DNA of 64,000 nucleotides from NCBI RefSeq assembly GCF_027744825.2, contig NC_071335.1, forward strand, positions 29,564,501 through 29,628,500, read 5' to 3'. The DNA is from Synchiropus splendidus (taxonomy: Eukaryota; Chordata; Actinopteri; Syngnathiformes; Callionymidae). This document shows, piece after piece, positions 1 to 15,500 of the stretch. Under the pieces are notes generated by a model. It was given only the letters and a program-made list of their open reading frames with translations. It searched no databases and was not told the DNA's origin. How positions within the stretch are numbered: the stretch's first letter is position 1; each line of letters opens with the position of its first letter. Both the position numbers and the translations under genes were made by a program.

Positions 1-2983
1 CAGAACAAGACGACGGTAAACACTTCTGACTGCATTTTTTTCAAATGAAGCTGGTTTTTCATCCTGTGTATTTTAACCTGCAATTTGAGATTATCTTAAT
101 CTTTATCACTGAATTTCTAAGTGGCTTTACCTGGGTTTTGTTTGTAGTTAATGCTCCCTGACCTGCCTCACACTCCACAGGAAAAATTATGTCCTTCCTT
201 GAACTCAAGTATCAGTGGCGAATTCAAAGCCCAGAAAAAACCTTCTTTAGCTTTTTGAAGTTCCCAGGCCTGTTTGCGTGAAATCAATCGCCAGCACCTA
301 TTTTTCCAATGCCTCACTTCAAAGTGCTGTCCTGCCCCACTTGCTCCTCTGCTGCCCTGGCCTTCCTTCATTTTCATCATTGGTGGAAACCTGAGATTGG
401 AGCCCCTTGATCCTTAAGTAAGATACAGCTCAGTGATTCCATCCTCCCTGGGCAGGGACGGCTAATGGAACACGAAAATAGCTGAGCCTGAAACTGGGGA
501 TGGTGAGGTGCATTATTTAACCGTTTCATGGACCCCGAGGATGGCGGGCGTAAAATGTGAGGGGATTTGACTCCATGTTGTGGAAAAAAAAAGACAAGCC
601 GAAATAGGATGCGCAGGAACACACCTGCACTTCCTCTAGTTGTCCTACAGAAAACAAATCAGCGACACTCTGCCGTCGTCGGAATCAGGCCGGTGACTGC
701 AAAGCGTATGATAATTCTTCAAGGGCCCAACATTCTGATATCGTAATTGGTCTCTGGTGTCCAGATGTTGCGAGCCTGTTTGTCGTGCCTTAAGGCACAG
801 ATTCTGAAAGTTGGTGGTGTGGGAACTGAAACATTGGTGTAAAAGAAAACAATAACAAAAACAGGTGGACAACAGGCGTTCACAGGCCAGCATTCCCTCA
901 GCTGATGCACAATCTATTCCACGTCTGGTTTCATGCATTATTAAGAGCCTTTTGTGTTTTCCGTTCTAAACAATGCAGAAAAATGCGGCCAAGATCAAGT
1001 GTGTGTTATATCGCTACTGTGCAGTGGAGTGCTAATGTGATCTAAATCCAGACTTTTTTGGGGGCGTTGAGCAAGCTATATCCAAGTAGCAGACACATAC
1101 TGAACTCTCGTATACATATGTTTTCTTCGCACAATTGTCAGGCAATAAATGTTGGTTATAATGAGGTCAGTGATCGATGACATCATCACATGGTAAGACT
1201 GGTCTGAATTTCCATCCAGTAAAAAGTACAGGTCCCCCACCTTCTGCCCAACTTCCTTGCTGTCAAAAAATGGCTTCTTGCTGCTGTCTCTAAGTGAATC
1301 TGGTCAAGGGGCATAAATGAGAGCCCAGTCACTTTGACTAGGAAAGTAGTCAGTGCAAGAATTCCAGCGCCTCAGTGTGTGAATGGGTGACTCGTGCTTT
1401 GGTGGCTGTATAAGCATGGAAATCGCTATATAAGTAAGAGCCATTTTGTATCCCCTTCTTACTATTAAGGAATGTCGGCCTTGAAAAAAGTACATCTGGT
1501 GATCTGGTGTCCGTGAATGCACACCACATCCTTGGGTGAATCCGCTCGGTAGTCACTCTGGACTCCTTTTCTTCTGTCCAAAAAGAAAACCTTGAGCTGA
1601 AGGGTCTGTGGCTGTCACACAGGGACGCATGCACACGTGAATTCAAAACCAGGGAGTCTTATTCACATCCTTGTATTCTGCGCACAGTCAACCTTGTCTG
1701 TTTAGCATTTTCCTTTTTTTTTTTCACCCCTGCTCTCTATTCAGAATAATCAAGCAGAATTCCAGTTTTCAGGTTTCCTGAGTTTCCCCTCGACAGGTTG
1801 TGCTATTCTGTGTCCATCTGTCTGAGCTCGCCATGGCCTCAGCCCCATCTCTGTCTTCTTAAATCAGCTGCACTTCCCGGACCCGTCTGTCCCCATCGAT
1901 CACCCTTAACTCGAGGAAGAAGTCCTTTAAATACAAGTGGCTAATTTAGTTCCCATCAAAACAAGAGAGAAAAAAGTACTTTTGAAAGAACTCGCTCACT
2001 GGCAGGTCGCGAAAAGCATTTTGGTGACCAGGCCTCCAACACAGAGATATTTTGGCACCAGGAGATCTCAGTTCAATGTGTGCCTGCCTGTTCCTAAAAG
2101 CTAAATGCTTACATTTCTGTTTTATTCAATCTTCTCGAGTGCATTTTATCAAGAGCTTTAATCCTTCAAATGTCTATTATCACAACACTATCCATCGCAT
2201 AGTTGTTCGTACCTACACTGACAGACCGTTTTGAGAAGAATGGATGAGGGGAAAAATCCAGGGGAAGCATCTTCTAATGTCCCAAATCCGGCATACTTGA
2301 CAGCTACTCAATCATTGTTTCCTCAAGATAGAAGCTTTCATTTCCATCTATAGACTGTTATCTTCTGTGGGTCGCGCACACTGTTTGTCTCATCATAACA
2401 AAGAGAGTGATATCGACACAGAAATCAGAAATATGCACCATCCCAGAAGCCCGTGGCGTTTTCCAGAGCTTTACAAAACTTGCTTCTATGCGCAGCTCTA
2501 TATCTACGTGTACACGTGTGAATGTGAGACTCATCATTTAATCGTGAGGTGTCTTAAAATAATGAAAAACACAATTTGTTAGTGTTCTATGGCAACCATT
2601 ACTTCTCTATCATGTGTCTTTCCTTGTGTTTGTGTTGGCATGGTTGGTCATGGAGGATTTTAAAGGCTTAACTTCAATCTTTGTTTCCCTTTACAAGCAT
2701 TTGGTTGTGTACACAGAGAACTGTAAGCTACTTTGCATTCAGACTGTCGCCATCCTCTCCAAACTGTCCTGCTGTGGAAGACAGCTTTTAGATGTGGCCG
2801 AGTTTGGTTTAACCATCACTGTAAATGTCAATTTCATTTGGCGCACAGTGACCAATCACAATAAATAATGTGATACAGGACGTGGAGGGAGAACGGGGTA
2901 AGGACAATACAAGGGGAAGAAGATGCCTTCGCACACAACAGAATATTGAGTTGTAATAAGTGGGCCAACTATACTACGGTCTC
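1..2983. other. No recognised gene or repeat
   Basis: About 3 kb of moderately AT-rich unique-looking DNA. The open frames on both strands are under 100 codons, lack splice context and have no recognisable motif. A short T run lies near 1713-1725. Nothing else can be supported. Confidence 0.6.
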
Positions 2984-3624
2984 TGTCATGTTTGTACCAG
3001 TTCTGTCTGTTCTTCCACTAATTCTCCTTCAAAGGATATATTCTTCCCGACGCCTGCTATGTGCGTCGGATGGTTTGTCTCCACTCAGGTAAAGCTCTCC
3101 CAAGACTTTCATGTTCTTGCTCCAAACCCTGTTATTTCTAAATTCTTTCCGCACTCGAATCCTCATTTAGCCGTAACTTCCTTCCCTCGCTCTTCCTCGT
3201 GTTCACTCTCGCCTCTCTCCTAGTTCTATCCAGTCCGTGTGTGGGCAGTTTTATCAGTCTCACTCCTCAGTTATATATTCCTGGAAGTTTAACCCTCGCG
3301 TGCGTGTGTGTAGTCACCACCTCCGAGCGGTTTCAGTTTGTCGCCACCGCGTTGAACTTAACTCCGGATGTGCTTTTCTGTTCTCCCAGTTTTAGCAGGA
3401 TGTTGATTCCAATCCGTCTCTCTTGTTTCCCAGATTTCTTCCCATCCCTTGTGTGTTGATCCCAGTCTGCGTTTTTGGCTTCCGACGCCCTTAGTTTCCA
3501 GTACTTGTCTCTCTATATTGTTTGTTTACATCGACGATTAAATTGTATAATTTAATCTCGTCGTCCGTGTCATCTGTCAACCATCGCTAGCTGCACTTGG
3601 GTCCATCCACTCGGCATTACGACG
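2984..3624. mobile_element. LTR-like dispersed repeat, copy 1
   Basis: This segment aligns by eye along nearly its whole length, in the same orientation, with the solo LTR at 43999-44655. Shared stretches include TGTCTCCACTCAGGTA, the GTGTGTAGTCACCACC block and the region around GATTAAATTGT. It starts TGTCATG like the other copy. Its 3' end has decayed: the expected terminal ATGACA reads ACGACG. No 5 bp target duplication is visible, and the right edge abuts an hAT-like relic. Seen: the pairing and the shared 5' end. Inferred: an old LTR of a retrovirus-like or Gypsy-type retrotransposon. No internal gag/pol sequence is present. Confidence 0.6.
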
Positions 3625-3857
3625 GGGGTGGCAGGAGGGGAGCACATGTGTTTTACCAACATGCTCAAAGCAGCACTTATTGCTCTGTAACCCTTATAAC
3701 AGAAGTGGCCCGCTACCTTTTTACCAAATAGGCACTTTTTTACATCGCTGCAAACGGCACACCCAACTTCTCCGTTGTTGACGAATATCCAGGTGCTTCG
3801 CGCTTTCCACTGCTGGTCAGTCCAGTTAGCCCGGAGTGAATCGGACATGGAGTCCAC
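3625..3857 (-). pseudogene. hAT-type transposase N-terminal zinc-finger relic
   Basis: The minus strand has an open frame whose product contains NWTDQQWKARSTWIFVNNGE followed by GCAVCSDVKKC. This W..QQW...WIF..NG..GC.VC layout matches the N-terminal TTF/BED-like zinc finger of hAT-derived proteins such as the KIAA1586-like and ZNF862-like groups. The cysteine pair GC.VC is visible. Later residues (GHFCYKGYRA) may hold further ligands, but the pattern has degraded. The frame then runs into the neighbouring LTR at about 3624, so no dimerisation or catalytic domain follows. Likely a truncated transposon or exon relic. Family placement is by motif only. Confidence 0.45.
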
Positions 3858-6800
3858 GTCATGAACAGGGGGGGAGTAAGTTGAACTTCGGTGGCATTTC
3901 CTCCCGGTGCAGGGTCATTTCATTTGTTGTCCTTGGTTTCTGAGTAAGTATGGGACGAATAAAGCAGCCTTGTATTTTTCACACAGAACTCGGTGAAGGA
4001 ACCCAGTCAGGACTAAATTTTGCTTTGTTATGTTGTAACGTGTGGACCATTCACGTCAGCACCCGGGACCCCCCAAACCCTCACCAAACCATGTCTCTGG
4101 CGGGACTCGTACCTCCACCGCAACAGTTTTCTGCGACAACATCATCCGATGGCTGTGAGTGGACACACACCCATAGCAAAGTGTAGGATCGTTCATCCAT
4201 CTAGCAACATAAATCCCTTACATTTCATCACTGATCAATTTTATATAAGTGCCCGACTCCACACTAACAAACAACAAGAGTGGAGAAGAGATTTTCTGCC
4301 GACGGAAAAGACGCATCTGCTTGATATCCTGCCATAAATGGATGGTTTGTATTTGTTGATTGGGAGCCACGATGCAGCAGTCGAGGGTAAAGTTTAAATT
4401 ATGAGAAGCAGACTGTATAATAACATCTGTATGTATTTCCCTGAGGGGGCCGCCTGCGGAGCTCAAACAAGGAGATTCGAGGAATGAGAAAGACAGATAA
4501 CAGGAAGAAACATGGCTCTGCACTATCAAACAAACACAATTCCAATCGCTGCACATACCACGTTTTGTTTCTTCCGTTCCCTTTGAGGATATGGGGCTTA
4601 CATCTAATCACTGGCTCATATTAATTGTGATACATGAGAACATGAGTGTGGGGTTTACAAGCTTCATGATGTGTTGCGTACTGGATTTATGAAAAAAGCA
4701 TGGCACTCATTGATGATGACTATTTTTCATGTGTCCTTGAGTCGCGCATGTTTACTTGCACCTCCTTGTTTGGCATACTCACATATTCCAAATGTCTTTG
4801 CAGCCTTTATGTTGGGTGAAATATGTAAGTATTTTCCTATTTTGACCAACAAAATAACATTCATTTTTGTAATAATTTGAAGATTGGTGTTCCTGTAAAT
4901 GGATACTGACTTTAGATTGTACGGTACAGCTGACATACACACATAAAAAAAATACTGACCTTTGCGAAATGTTGTCATTAACAATGAATGCATTGAAAAA
5001 GAAAATTTCTAAAATGTATCTAAGCCTCATCCAGTGGTTTCTCTCGGTCGCACTAGAGAATTTACATGGGGGAATAGCGGCAGACAGGAAAACAGCCGAT
5101 GAAAAGCAATGTGGATCGGGGAAAATTTCATAATAAAACACTGTGTGTAGCACTTTATGATTTGGAAATTTACAAAATTTGTGGAACTGACGGTGGGCAT
5201 CAACTTTTCTTCTTCAGTCATGACTCATTTTGAGAGGATGCACATAACTGTGGTGCTGCAGGGTGGGATGGGATCCTCTTTTAATTCGCGACTGACAATT
5301 CTCACGTGACCAAGAGAAGATCAACCGCTCTGCCTCTGTCCCTGGTGTTAACAGACAAAAGTAATTCCGGCCTCTTGCATCAAAAACCTCCATATTCCAG
5401 TCACCATCCGAGTTCTGGTTGGAACACAACCAAGGATTCGTTCGTTCAGTAGCAAACAATTAGCTTTAGTTGATCACAGATTTTATTCCCATGGAACCAG
5501 GGGGCATTCACCAAGCGCGTCTCAAGAGAAGTTGTCTGGAAATGGTGAGGTCAGTAGATCATTCTTTCGAGACCATTAACCTTCTGAAACCTTCAGTAAA
5601 GCAGTGACAAATGTGGCAGTAGCTCACACCATTAATACTATGTTTACTTGGAAAGTTGTTTACAGTAAGTAAAATATCTTAAGGTTGAATCATTTTTGTG
5701 TGGTTGCAAGATAACTCAAACTAAAATAAAGGAACTGTTTACCTCCTTGGCATTTCCCAGTTCACTTTAGCGGTATCATAATGCATTTTCTATGAAATGC
5801 TGTGTTAAAAAGAAAGCTTTCATGGCACCCAGACACGATGTGAGACAAGCACAAGGACCTCCATGTGACACAGCCCACACTGCTTTTAAATCTTTGAGAG
5901 AGTCATTCGCCATTCACCTCTTACAAAAGAAGAGCGGCTGAACATCCCCTCTGTCTATGGAGTGGGACTGCGCTGTGCTGTAAGTGGCCCGTGATTGCTT
6001 TTAATTTGGAAGACTTTGACAGATGTCACTTTGCTTGGCTTGCTTCAGGCCGTGCTTAGAAGAGCCCAAGGGAAATTATTCTTCTGTGAATTCCAGGGAC
6101 CTGTTGGCTTCAGTCTTCCAAGTCAGTTGAATGCTACGCAGTTAAAAGACTCTCGACTGCGATGGTGTTGAGCTCACTCATTAAAATATGCGTTCAAATC
6201 TCCTCCTCACAATGACAGCACTTTTTAAAACTAAGTTGGTGTGAACTTCCTGTTCACTTGAAATGGTATATATCGAAGAATGCTGCCATATTATGTCGTT
6301 GATATTGCCGTTTGTTTAAGAGCACCAGTGAGATCATCTGTACATTCAAACTTATTTCCAATCTCTTACGACTGTTTCCAGTTAGGGAGCAGCTGACTTA
6401 TTCAATGCTGGCTTTGGCTTTGAATTTGTAAACAAGAGTTTAGGTGAGAATAAATACATGGATTTCAGTCTGTGTAGGAGGAGTTGAGGAAGCTACACCT
6501 GTGAATTCCATCTGTTTTGGCCAAGAAATGCACCGCTAATGTTGGTGTGACAATATGTTATGGAAGCAGGCAGTCAAGGATTTTGAGGCTCGTGTATGAG
6601 GTGCATACCTCTGGGCTGCCTCTTCTATAGTCAAGTCGTGACTCTAGTACAGTCGTAAATGACAAGAATAAGTCACAATGGTTGTAGCAATGATGTATCT
6701 GGGATGATTCTGAGTTTGGCATGGATATGTTGGATTACATTTGAAACAATGATATTAGCAACCACGCCACCAGTGGCCACCACTTAGCTCCGCCTCTGGT

Positions 6801-7320
6801 CAGAAGACAAGTTCATGCAGTGGAACAAGGTCACTTCTCCCACAATCTGAATGATTCTGATGTGAAGCTAAATCTTCTGTGTACATACAAAACAACGCTG
6901 TCCGATACAGCAAGCATGTAACTCTGTACCAGCCATGGGTTTTGGTTGTAGTGCTTTTGCTGTTGAGGTGCCCAGTTCTGCATCTGCGCACTCTGCTTCA
7001 GTCGCTTAGACGGACAAACGGAAGCCACGTGGGGTGAACTTAGGAAGTCACACAAAACTCAGCCCAGACACAGATACATGATCAGGTGGTGTCTGTTCAC
7101 TGACGCCAACCCAAACCACCATCGGCATAAACCACTGCTCTCTAGCCGAAATTTAATTCTCAGAGTTGGTGTGGCCCATGTAAACACAGCAATTGTTCAT
7201 GCACTTGTGTTGCCACTTGGTACACATTTCACTTTACTTGATCATATGAGCTGCTACAAAGTGCCACTCCATGGCTTTACCCTTGTCATGGTGGCTCAGG
7301 AGAACAAACCCAAATGCTAT
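3858..7320. other. No recognised gene or repeat
   Basis: About 3.5 kb with no repeat recognised and no open frame above about 125 codons. The frames that exist overlap on opposite strands and look random in composition. Nothing supportable found. Confidence 0.55.
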
Positions 7321-7920
7321 GATCGTAGCTGGCTTACAGAGAACTGGGAACAACAAGGTTTAATTAAACAAAGGTTAATACACAGTTAACAGAAAAATAA
7401 CAGGGCACAAATAAGAAACAAGGAAATGAAGACGTCACTGACGGGGAAAAACCTGAAACAGAAAAGAGGTGAATTACATTCAGGCCTTAATAACGGGGAC
7501 GACCAAAACACACTTGGATAAACTCACAAGGCCCAAACAACGAAAAACGCTCGGTGGTGAAATACTCAAACACACACACACACGAGGAAGAAAAACCAAC
7601 AAAAGAAAACAAAAAATGAGGTACAAAAGCTCACACACACGAAGCACAAAGGCTGATGGAAAAAGGGCAGAACACAAACAAGGAAGAAACCAAGGAAGCG
7701 GCAAAAAATGCACGCACAATAGAAAGATATTAACGAACGCTATAGAACAAGGTCTACCTGTGCACACGGAGCAACCATCCGGCAGCGCAGACTGGAACCA
7801 AGGTGTAGAAATGCGCTGCTGTGAAGTGGAAGACAACAAAGGAAATGGAAACAACACACAGGAAAACAGCAAATAACAAAATAAAAGCACACGAAAAACG
7901 ACAACCCTAATCCCAGCCAT
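7321..7920. repeat. A-rich, CA-rich dispersed-repeat-like segment
   Basis: The + strand is strongly A- and AC-biased, with several short CA runs (for example 7569-7583 and 7632-7640). The bias itself creates a 135-codon open frame (7469-7876) rich in Lys, Thr, Asn and Gln. The general texture, with motifs such as ACTGACGGGGAAAAAC, resembles A-rich non-coding repeats scattered in fish genomes. I could not identify a family or its ends. The open frame is interpreted as a composition artefact, not a gene. Confidence 0.3.
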
Positions 7921-8776
7921 GTTTTATTCTTTTTTTAACGTGCTACTTTTTGGCGCAGGAGGCGAAACATGAACTGAAAGCCAAACATGTCAACATGCAA
8001 CTCAGGCTTGACAATCGTCGAAAACGGACACCTTAGAAGTGAGATTGTTTTGGTTCGGCACTTGTGGTGTGCACTTGTGATTCCGTGGAAATGTTTGGGT
8101 CGTGCTTAGATAAATCAAAAGAATAATTTTGACTGCCATACTTATGAAGTTATTTGTTAATGTCAAATTCGTCGCATCAAACTCCACCATCAGACCCAAG
8201 ACAATGGTTGATATGTCGGGGACATTTATCCAGAGCAGGAGCTGCAGGAACATGGCGGTGGAGTTTCTTGCTGACGCTGCATTGTCGTGCCTGAAGAAAA
8301 TAGAATTAATATTGTGCAGGCAATCTCGTTAAAATGCCCACCTAGCTCCCCCATGCACACACACACACGCACACACACACAAATTAGTCCTTGCCCAGCA
8401 ATTCTATTAAACAAAGAGTGAGACATTTAATCCCATGTCAAATTAGAGGTGGCGAAGTTCAGAGACTGACAAACCAATCTCTCCGCATTTTTGTTTTGCC
8501 TCCATTGGTCACAAGGCATCCGACCACAGCTTCTTGTTATCAGCACCTTTCATTCAGTAAACATGAGCAATAAAGCAAATCAAATTCTTTGTTGGGAATT
8601 GCTGAGCACAGCATTCTTGCTGCCTTGTTAGTGGGTTTCACCTCCTTTCCCAAGTTGGGACTTTCTCACTTTCTGTTGTACCTTCGTGGTTCATTATGTT
8701 GTCATTCAAAGTAAAAATAAATAAATAAATAAATCAATAAAAGCTAAGCTATTTTTTTGGGTTATTATTGTTATTT
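7921..8776. other. Unassigned DNA with a CA microsatellite
   Basis: Contains an imperfect (CA)n run with one CG interruption at about 8356-8382 and an (AAAT)n run at about 8716-8738. No gene recognised. Confidence 0.6.
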
Positions 8777-8854
8777 AAATTTTAGCTTTTTTTAAGCTAA
8801 AATTTAAGGTCATTGTACATGACCTGAAATTGCCAGTTCAGGTCATGTACAATG
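8777..8854. repeat. Two consecutive perfect hairpins
   Basis: Hairpin 1: AAATTTTAGCTT (8777-8788) pairs perfectly with 8794-8805 across a 5-base T loop. Hairpin 2: CATTGTACATGACCTGAA (8811-8828) pairs perfectly over 18 bp with 8837-8854 across an 8-base loop. The right arm and following sequence (8827-8902) recur at 10284-10354 just before another TA run. Probably part of a short inverted-repeat DNA element. A rho-independent terminator is not relevant in this eukaryotic context. Confidence 0.75.
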
Positions 8855-8898
8855 TGTAGCAAACTTCCGACAAAATAATTATACTTGTTTGAATTTTT

Positions 8899-10283
<1,385 letters not shown>

Positions 10284-10388
10284 AATTGCCAGTTCAGGAC
10301 ATGTGCAATGTGTAGCAAACTTCCGACAAAATAATTATACTTGTTTGAATTTTTTGTTTTTTGTTTGTTATATATATATACATATATA
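10284..10388. repeat. Second copy of the 8827-8902 segment, then TA run
   Basis: Positions 10284-10354 repeat 8827-8902 nearly exactly, including GTAGCAAACTTCCGACAAAA. A T/G-rich link and a short TATATA-ACATATATA run follow, immediately before the Tigger-like element. The shared segment next to TA tracts in both places suggests a repeat whose end was, or became, TA-rich. Confidence 0.75.
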
Positions 10389-11091
10389 CAGTGGTCCCTC
10401 GGTCCTCGACCACAATCCGTTCCAGACGGCCGTTCAAAATCTGAATCGATTTTTCCCATTACAATGAACAGAAAAAGAAAGAATGCGTTCCAAGCCTTAA
10501 AATAGTCTTTTGTAGGAGTGAATGTAGAGTGTCTGCTGCAGGTGCGCTGTTCCTCTATGTGTGTGGCTGCTGCATGTGGGAGGGGTTGCCGAGTGAGTGA
10601 CGTCTCTCCAGAAGTGAAGAGGTGCCCGGTGCGTGTCCAGCTCTGAATGTGCGCTTCTGTGCAGTTTGGCTGTGACAAAGTCATAAACCAAGTCACGCTC
10701 TGTCCCAGACTCGCCTCATCCCTGTCCCAGCTCCAGCCCACAACAGGACATCAAACCCTGGAGTGGTGTGGAGAGCGAGCACCTCCCCTGTGACACTCTA
10801 CCACGGTCCAGTGCGGAGACAGGAAAGGTTTTACACCTCAATATGAAGAAAAAACTGTCAGTAAATGTTGCTAACAGGACACGTCTGCATCCAGAGGCTA
10901 TAGCAAATAGCAATAGCAAATCGCGTCGTGGGTCAGCTGATCGGTCCGTGCACGTTAGGTTTTTTCCGTCTTTTTTTCGGGGTCATTCAAGTTCTGGATT
11001 TTCGTTTTAAATCCGAAGCAAAAAAATCTCAAAATATTTGTTCGAACTCTTTGTTTGAATTCCGGGACGTTCGAAACCCGATGTACCACTG
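10389..11091 (+). mobile_element. Tigger-like non-autonomous DNA transposon, full copy (703 bp)
   Basis: Starts CAGTGGTCCCTCGGTCCTCG and ends with the complement of CAGTGGTACATCGGGTTTCG, so the termini are imperfect inverted repeats of about 24 bp. Both ends are flanked by TA (10387-10388 and 11092-11093). TA target duplication and a CAGTGGT-type terminus fit the Tigger/pogo branch of Tc1/mariner. No transposase motif (HTH or DDE signature) is visible inside, so it would need a transposase from elsewhere. An 86-codon minus-strand frame is shared with copy 2 only because the DNA is nearly identical. Four truncated copies lie at 21363-21958, 25259-25462, 36470-36800 and 61651-61820. Confidence 0.75.
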
Positions 11092-11093
11092 TA

Positions 11094-12374
<1,281 letters not shown>

Positions 12375-12496
12375 AATAAAATACAAAAATATAATAAAAT
12401 AATAATAATACATTATACTTAATACATGATTCTATGAAGTATCTACTGTGTGGGTGGAAACCTGACAGAATTTGAAACCCATATATGAATTGTCAA

Positions 12497-12566
12497 GGTT
12501 CATGTGGGATTTGAACCCACAGCTTTCCTCCAGTGAGTCTGTGGCGTGAACCACCTGACTGCAGTG
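12497..12566 (-). mobile_element. tRNA(Leu)-like relic, probable SINE head or tRNA pseudogene
   Basis: On the minus strand a perfect T-arm is visible: GTGGG stem, TTCAAAT loop, CCCAC stem (12504-12520), which is also a good B-box. Upstream are GTCAGG, an ACGCCA-AGACTCA stretch and GGAGG, in the order found in vertebrate tRNA-Leu with its long variable arm. The D-arm is collapsed, so no full cloverleaf forms. Known: B-box-bearing tRNA relics usually head SINEs. Inferred: a decayed SINE or tRNA pseudogene, not a working tRNA. Confidence 0.4.
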
Positions 12567-15500
12567 TCACGTATTTGACATGTAAACTCAAATGGCAGTT
12601 CAATGTTCCCTCTCCAAATGCATAACTATCAGTGACACTGACTTACTCGTGGTCCAGTTTAATAATAAATCAGCCCCTGCTTCAATACACAGTGAATTCG
12701 TGTTCTCTCAAAATCCATCCAGAGGTGGAGATATGAGTGTTTACTTGTGAATCCTTATCAAATAGTTATTTTGTTTGAGTGGCAGCCCTTTAAATGTACT
12801 CTGCTTGTGGCATTATGCATGAAGAAACACAGACTTCGAGGCGAATCAATGCCACGGGCTTAAACTGAACCACCGATGTGGATGTGTCAGGAAGAAATAG
12901 AGACAGCGATTTTAATTGTGGTCCTTGTTTAAGTCTTAATGCTTTATTATTTGCGCCGGAATTCCCCTGACACGTAAGATTTGCTTTTAATGAATGTATT
13001 GAACCGGGTGTCAAAAAGCAAGCAGATTTGAAGGGATTTGAGTCTCCCCCTAATATCCGCGTTGTATCCCCACGCCTGTCATCCCTGACAAAGTGTGAAA
13101 TACCCACGGATTTTCATATCCCAGAAAAATGACAGGCTCATGTATAACCAGATACTGTCAGTCGATGGAAGGTGCCACAGATAACTTGTATTTTGTTTCT
13201 CTGGGAGATGCCTTTGACAAAAAGGTGTTAGCGGATAATCTGGACTCGCAACACACGGGATTACTTTGTACGTTTTTCAAACCATTAAATAGCGTGCATT
13301 AGTAAAAAAAAAAAAAAAAAAAGCAGAACAATTCACATGAGGGAGAAAAATGACATGACATTTAAATGGATTTTGAGTTCGATGTTTAATTTTTCATAAG
13401 CCCAGTTAAGGCTTTACAAATTAATCTCTTCCAAGAATTTGCAAGAGCATGAGAAGAAGCTGGTGGTGAAGCGAATGCCGAACTATTAGTGAAAGGCTGG
13501 TCGGAACTATTTCTATCTCACTGCCTGAGGACATTTTCATTAAATCATTACACATAGCAGTTTGTCTAATGGTTGCTAAAGAGTCACAGCCAAGGCTGTG
13601 GAACTATGCATAAATATGCAGCATGAAATGATCGTCTATTGTCTATGAAGCTAGATCTGACTGTCAGTGTGTTACACATTCATATTGAGCACAGTCTCGC
13701 ACTAAGCAAGAACTTGGAACGCATCTTGATGACATCACTAGCGTCAGCATCAGGTTCAGAGAAAAGATGCTAAATGCTCTCATAGTACCAGTGAGCCTGT
13801 TCAACCCATCTCACTCTCATAGCATAATAAATTGACGCCGAGTTTTGCCTCCTATACTGACAATAGATTTTCAACTGAAGCACATGTTCGCACGGCGGCA
13901 CGACAGGTAAAAAAACAGTTGAGGTAAGCAGGAAGGCGTGACTTTCATTCCACCTGTAACAACCTGTCAACTGCTATTCAAATCCCATCAAACCATTTTG
14001 CGTTTCAGTCTCTGCGACTTTGCTACCGTGACTCACATCCTCACATCCAACATGATTTGGTGAAGAGAGCTTCCGTACGTCTCCCAATCCCTCGCAATGC
14101 CCCTCGCGCATCACAATGTGCAGTATTAATGTTCCGCTGAAGAAAGGCAGGTCACCCACACACAAGCTCTCTCCACCTTTACGTCTCAGAATCTGCTCAT
14201 CCACATGTTCATCGGTCTCCGCCGTTCTGAGCCACTTCATTTCACTTCATGAGTGCACAGGAAATGCTATCACCCTGGAAGCTTCGACAGAGTATCATGA
14301 TTCTATCGTTACCTTCAGATACGTCACACATGAAAATGAAATATTGTTGAAATGTTTTTGTATTCAGAGAATGAAAACTGTATTTCTTACTTCTAATTGT
14401 GTCTTGGCTCCTAAGTTTTAGTGTCAGACTTTCGGATTCTGTTGTGGCCTGTGAAATGCCTAATTCAAGTGAAAAACGGTACGCAGTCAGTGCCACAACA
14501 CCACAGTAACTCCAAAAACATAACTGACAATAGAACAGAAAAAAAATAGAGGCTCACACAAAGAATAAGTCTTCGTCTTGCCCAAACCCAAATTATTAGA
14601 TTAAAAAAAACATACATCTGTAGCCCATGTACTGTATTAAAATGTAATAAATACCATTGCTTTGTAAATCAAACGCAGTGTCTTGCAAAACTGTGACTTG
14701 GCGTTAGTACACTCACCGTTCGACTTTATTTCATGTGTTTTAACGTTCCAGAGGAGCGAGAGCATGTTGTGAGTCGTATTCAAACGCCCCTCCCGCATGA
14801 ACCACTGAAGACACATCAGACAGAGCTTCGTCCGGAGTGGCACTAGCTTTGCTAGTTCCCTGCAAATGATCAAAGAGCTCTGTGACTCTGTACTCCATCC
14901 ACCAAGGGATTTACTGTCCCAATGATGACAGGCGCGGCAGAATTAACGGGAGGGGAAGAAGATGTAGATAGATAGGACATAAGTAAAAAAAGGGCACTGG
15001 AGAAATAAAACTGGGAAGGAGGTGAGACAAATAGAAAAGATGCAGAGATGGAGAATTGAAGTAGATAAAGAAGAACTGGGCTGGACAGAAATAAAAGGGA
15101 GGCAACGATGAGGCAAAGTGAAAGAACAAGCTGAGGACTTGGAAGCCAAAGAGATGATCCTGACTCTCAAGTTGCATCACATTTCAACAGAGCAAGGCCA
15201 GCTGCGTGACAAACAGAGGTGAAGTGGCCTAATCATGACAAGCATTCCCAAACCAACAGGTTCACAGAGGGAAAAATGTGACTCAAGTCTTTTTTCTCTT
15301 TTACCAAACCCTCATTTGCAGATGTTTGTTCTGTCTAAGCAGGTATGCCTCACTGCTATTTCAGCTTCCTCACCCGAGAGTATAGGCGGCATGTGAGAGA
15401 GAAGAAGCCATGGATTGGCGCTTTAACCCGACTGCCAAACTGGTGTCAAGACAGTTTGTGCTACAGTCATGTTGTCTATTAGCATACATAAAAGAATGAA

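Noticed and set aside
7469..7876. 135-codon + frame rich in Lys, Thr, Asn and Gln
   Set aside because: Explained by the A- and CA-rich base composition; the opposite strand is open too.
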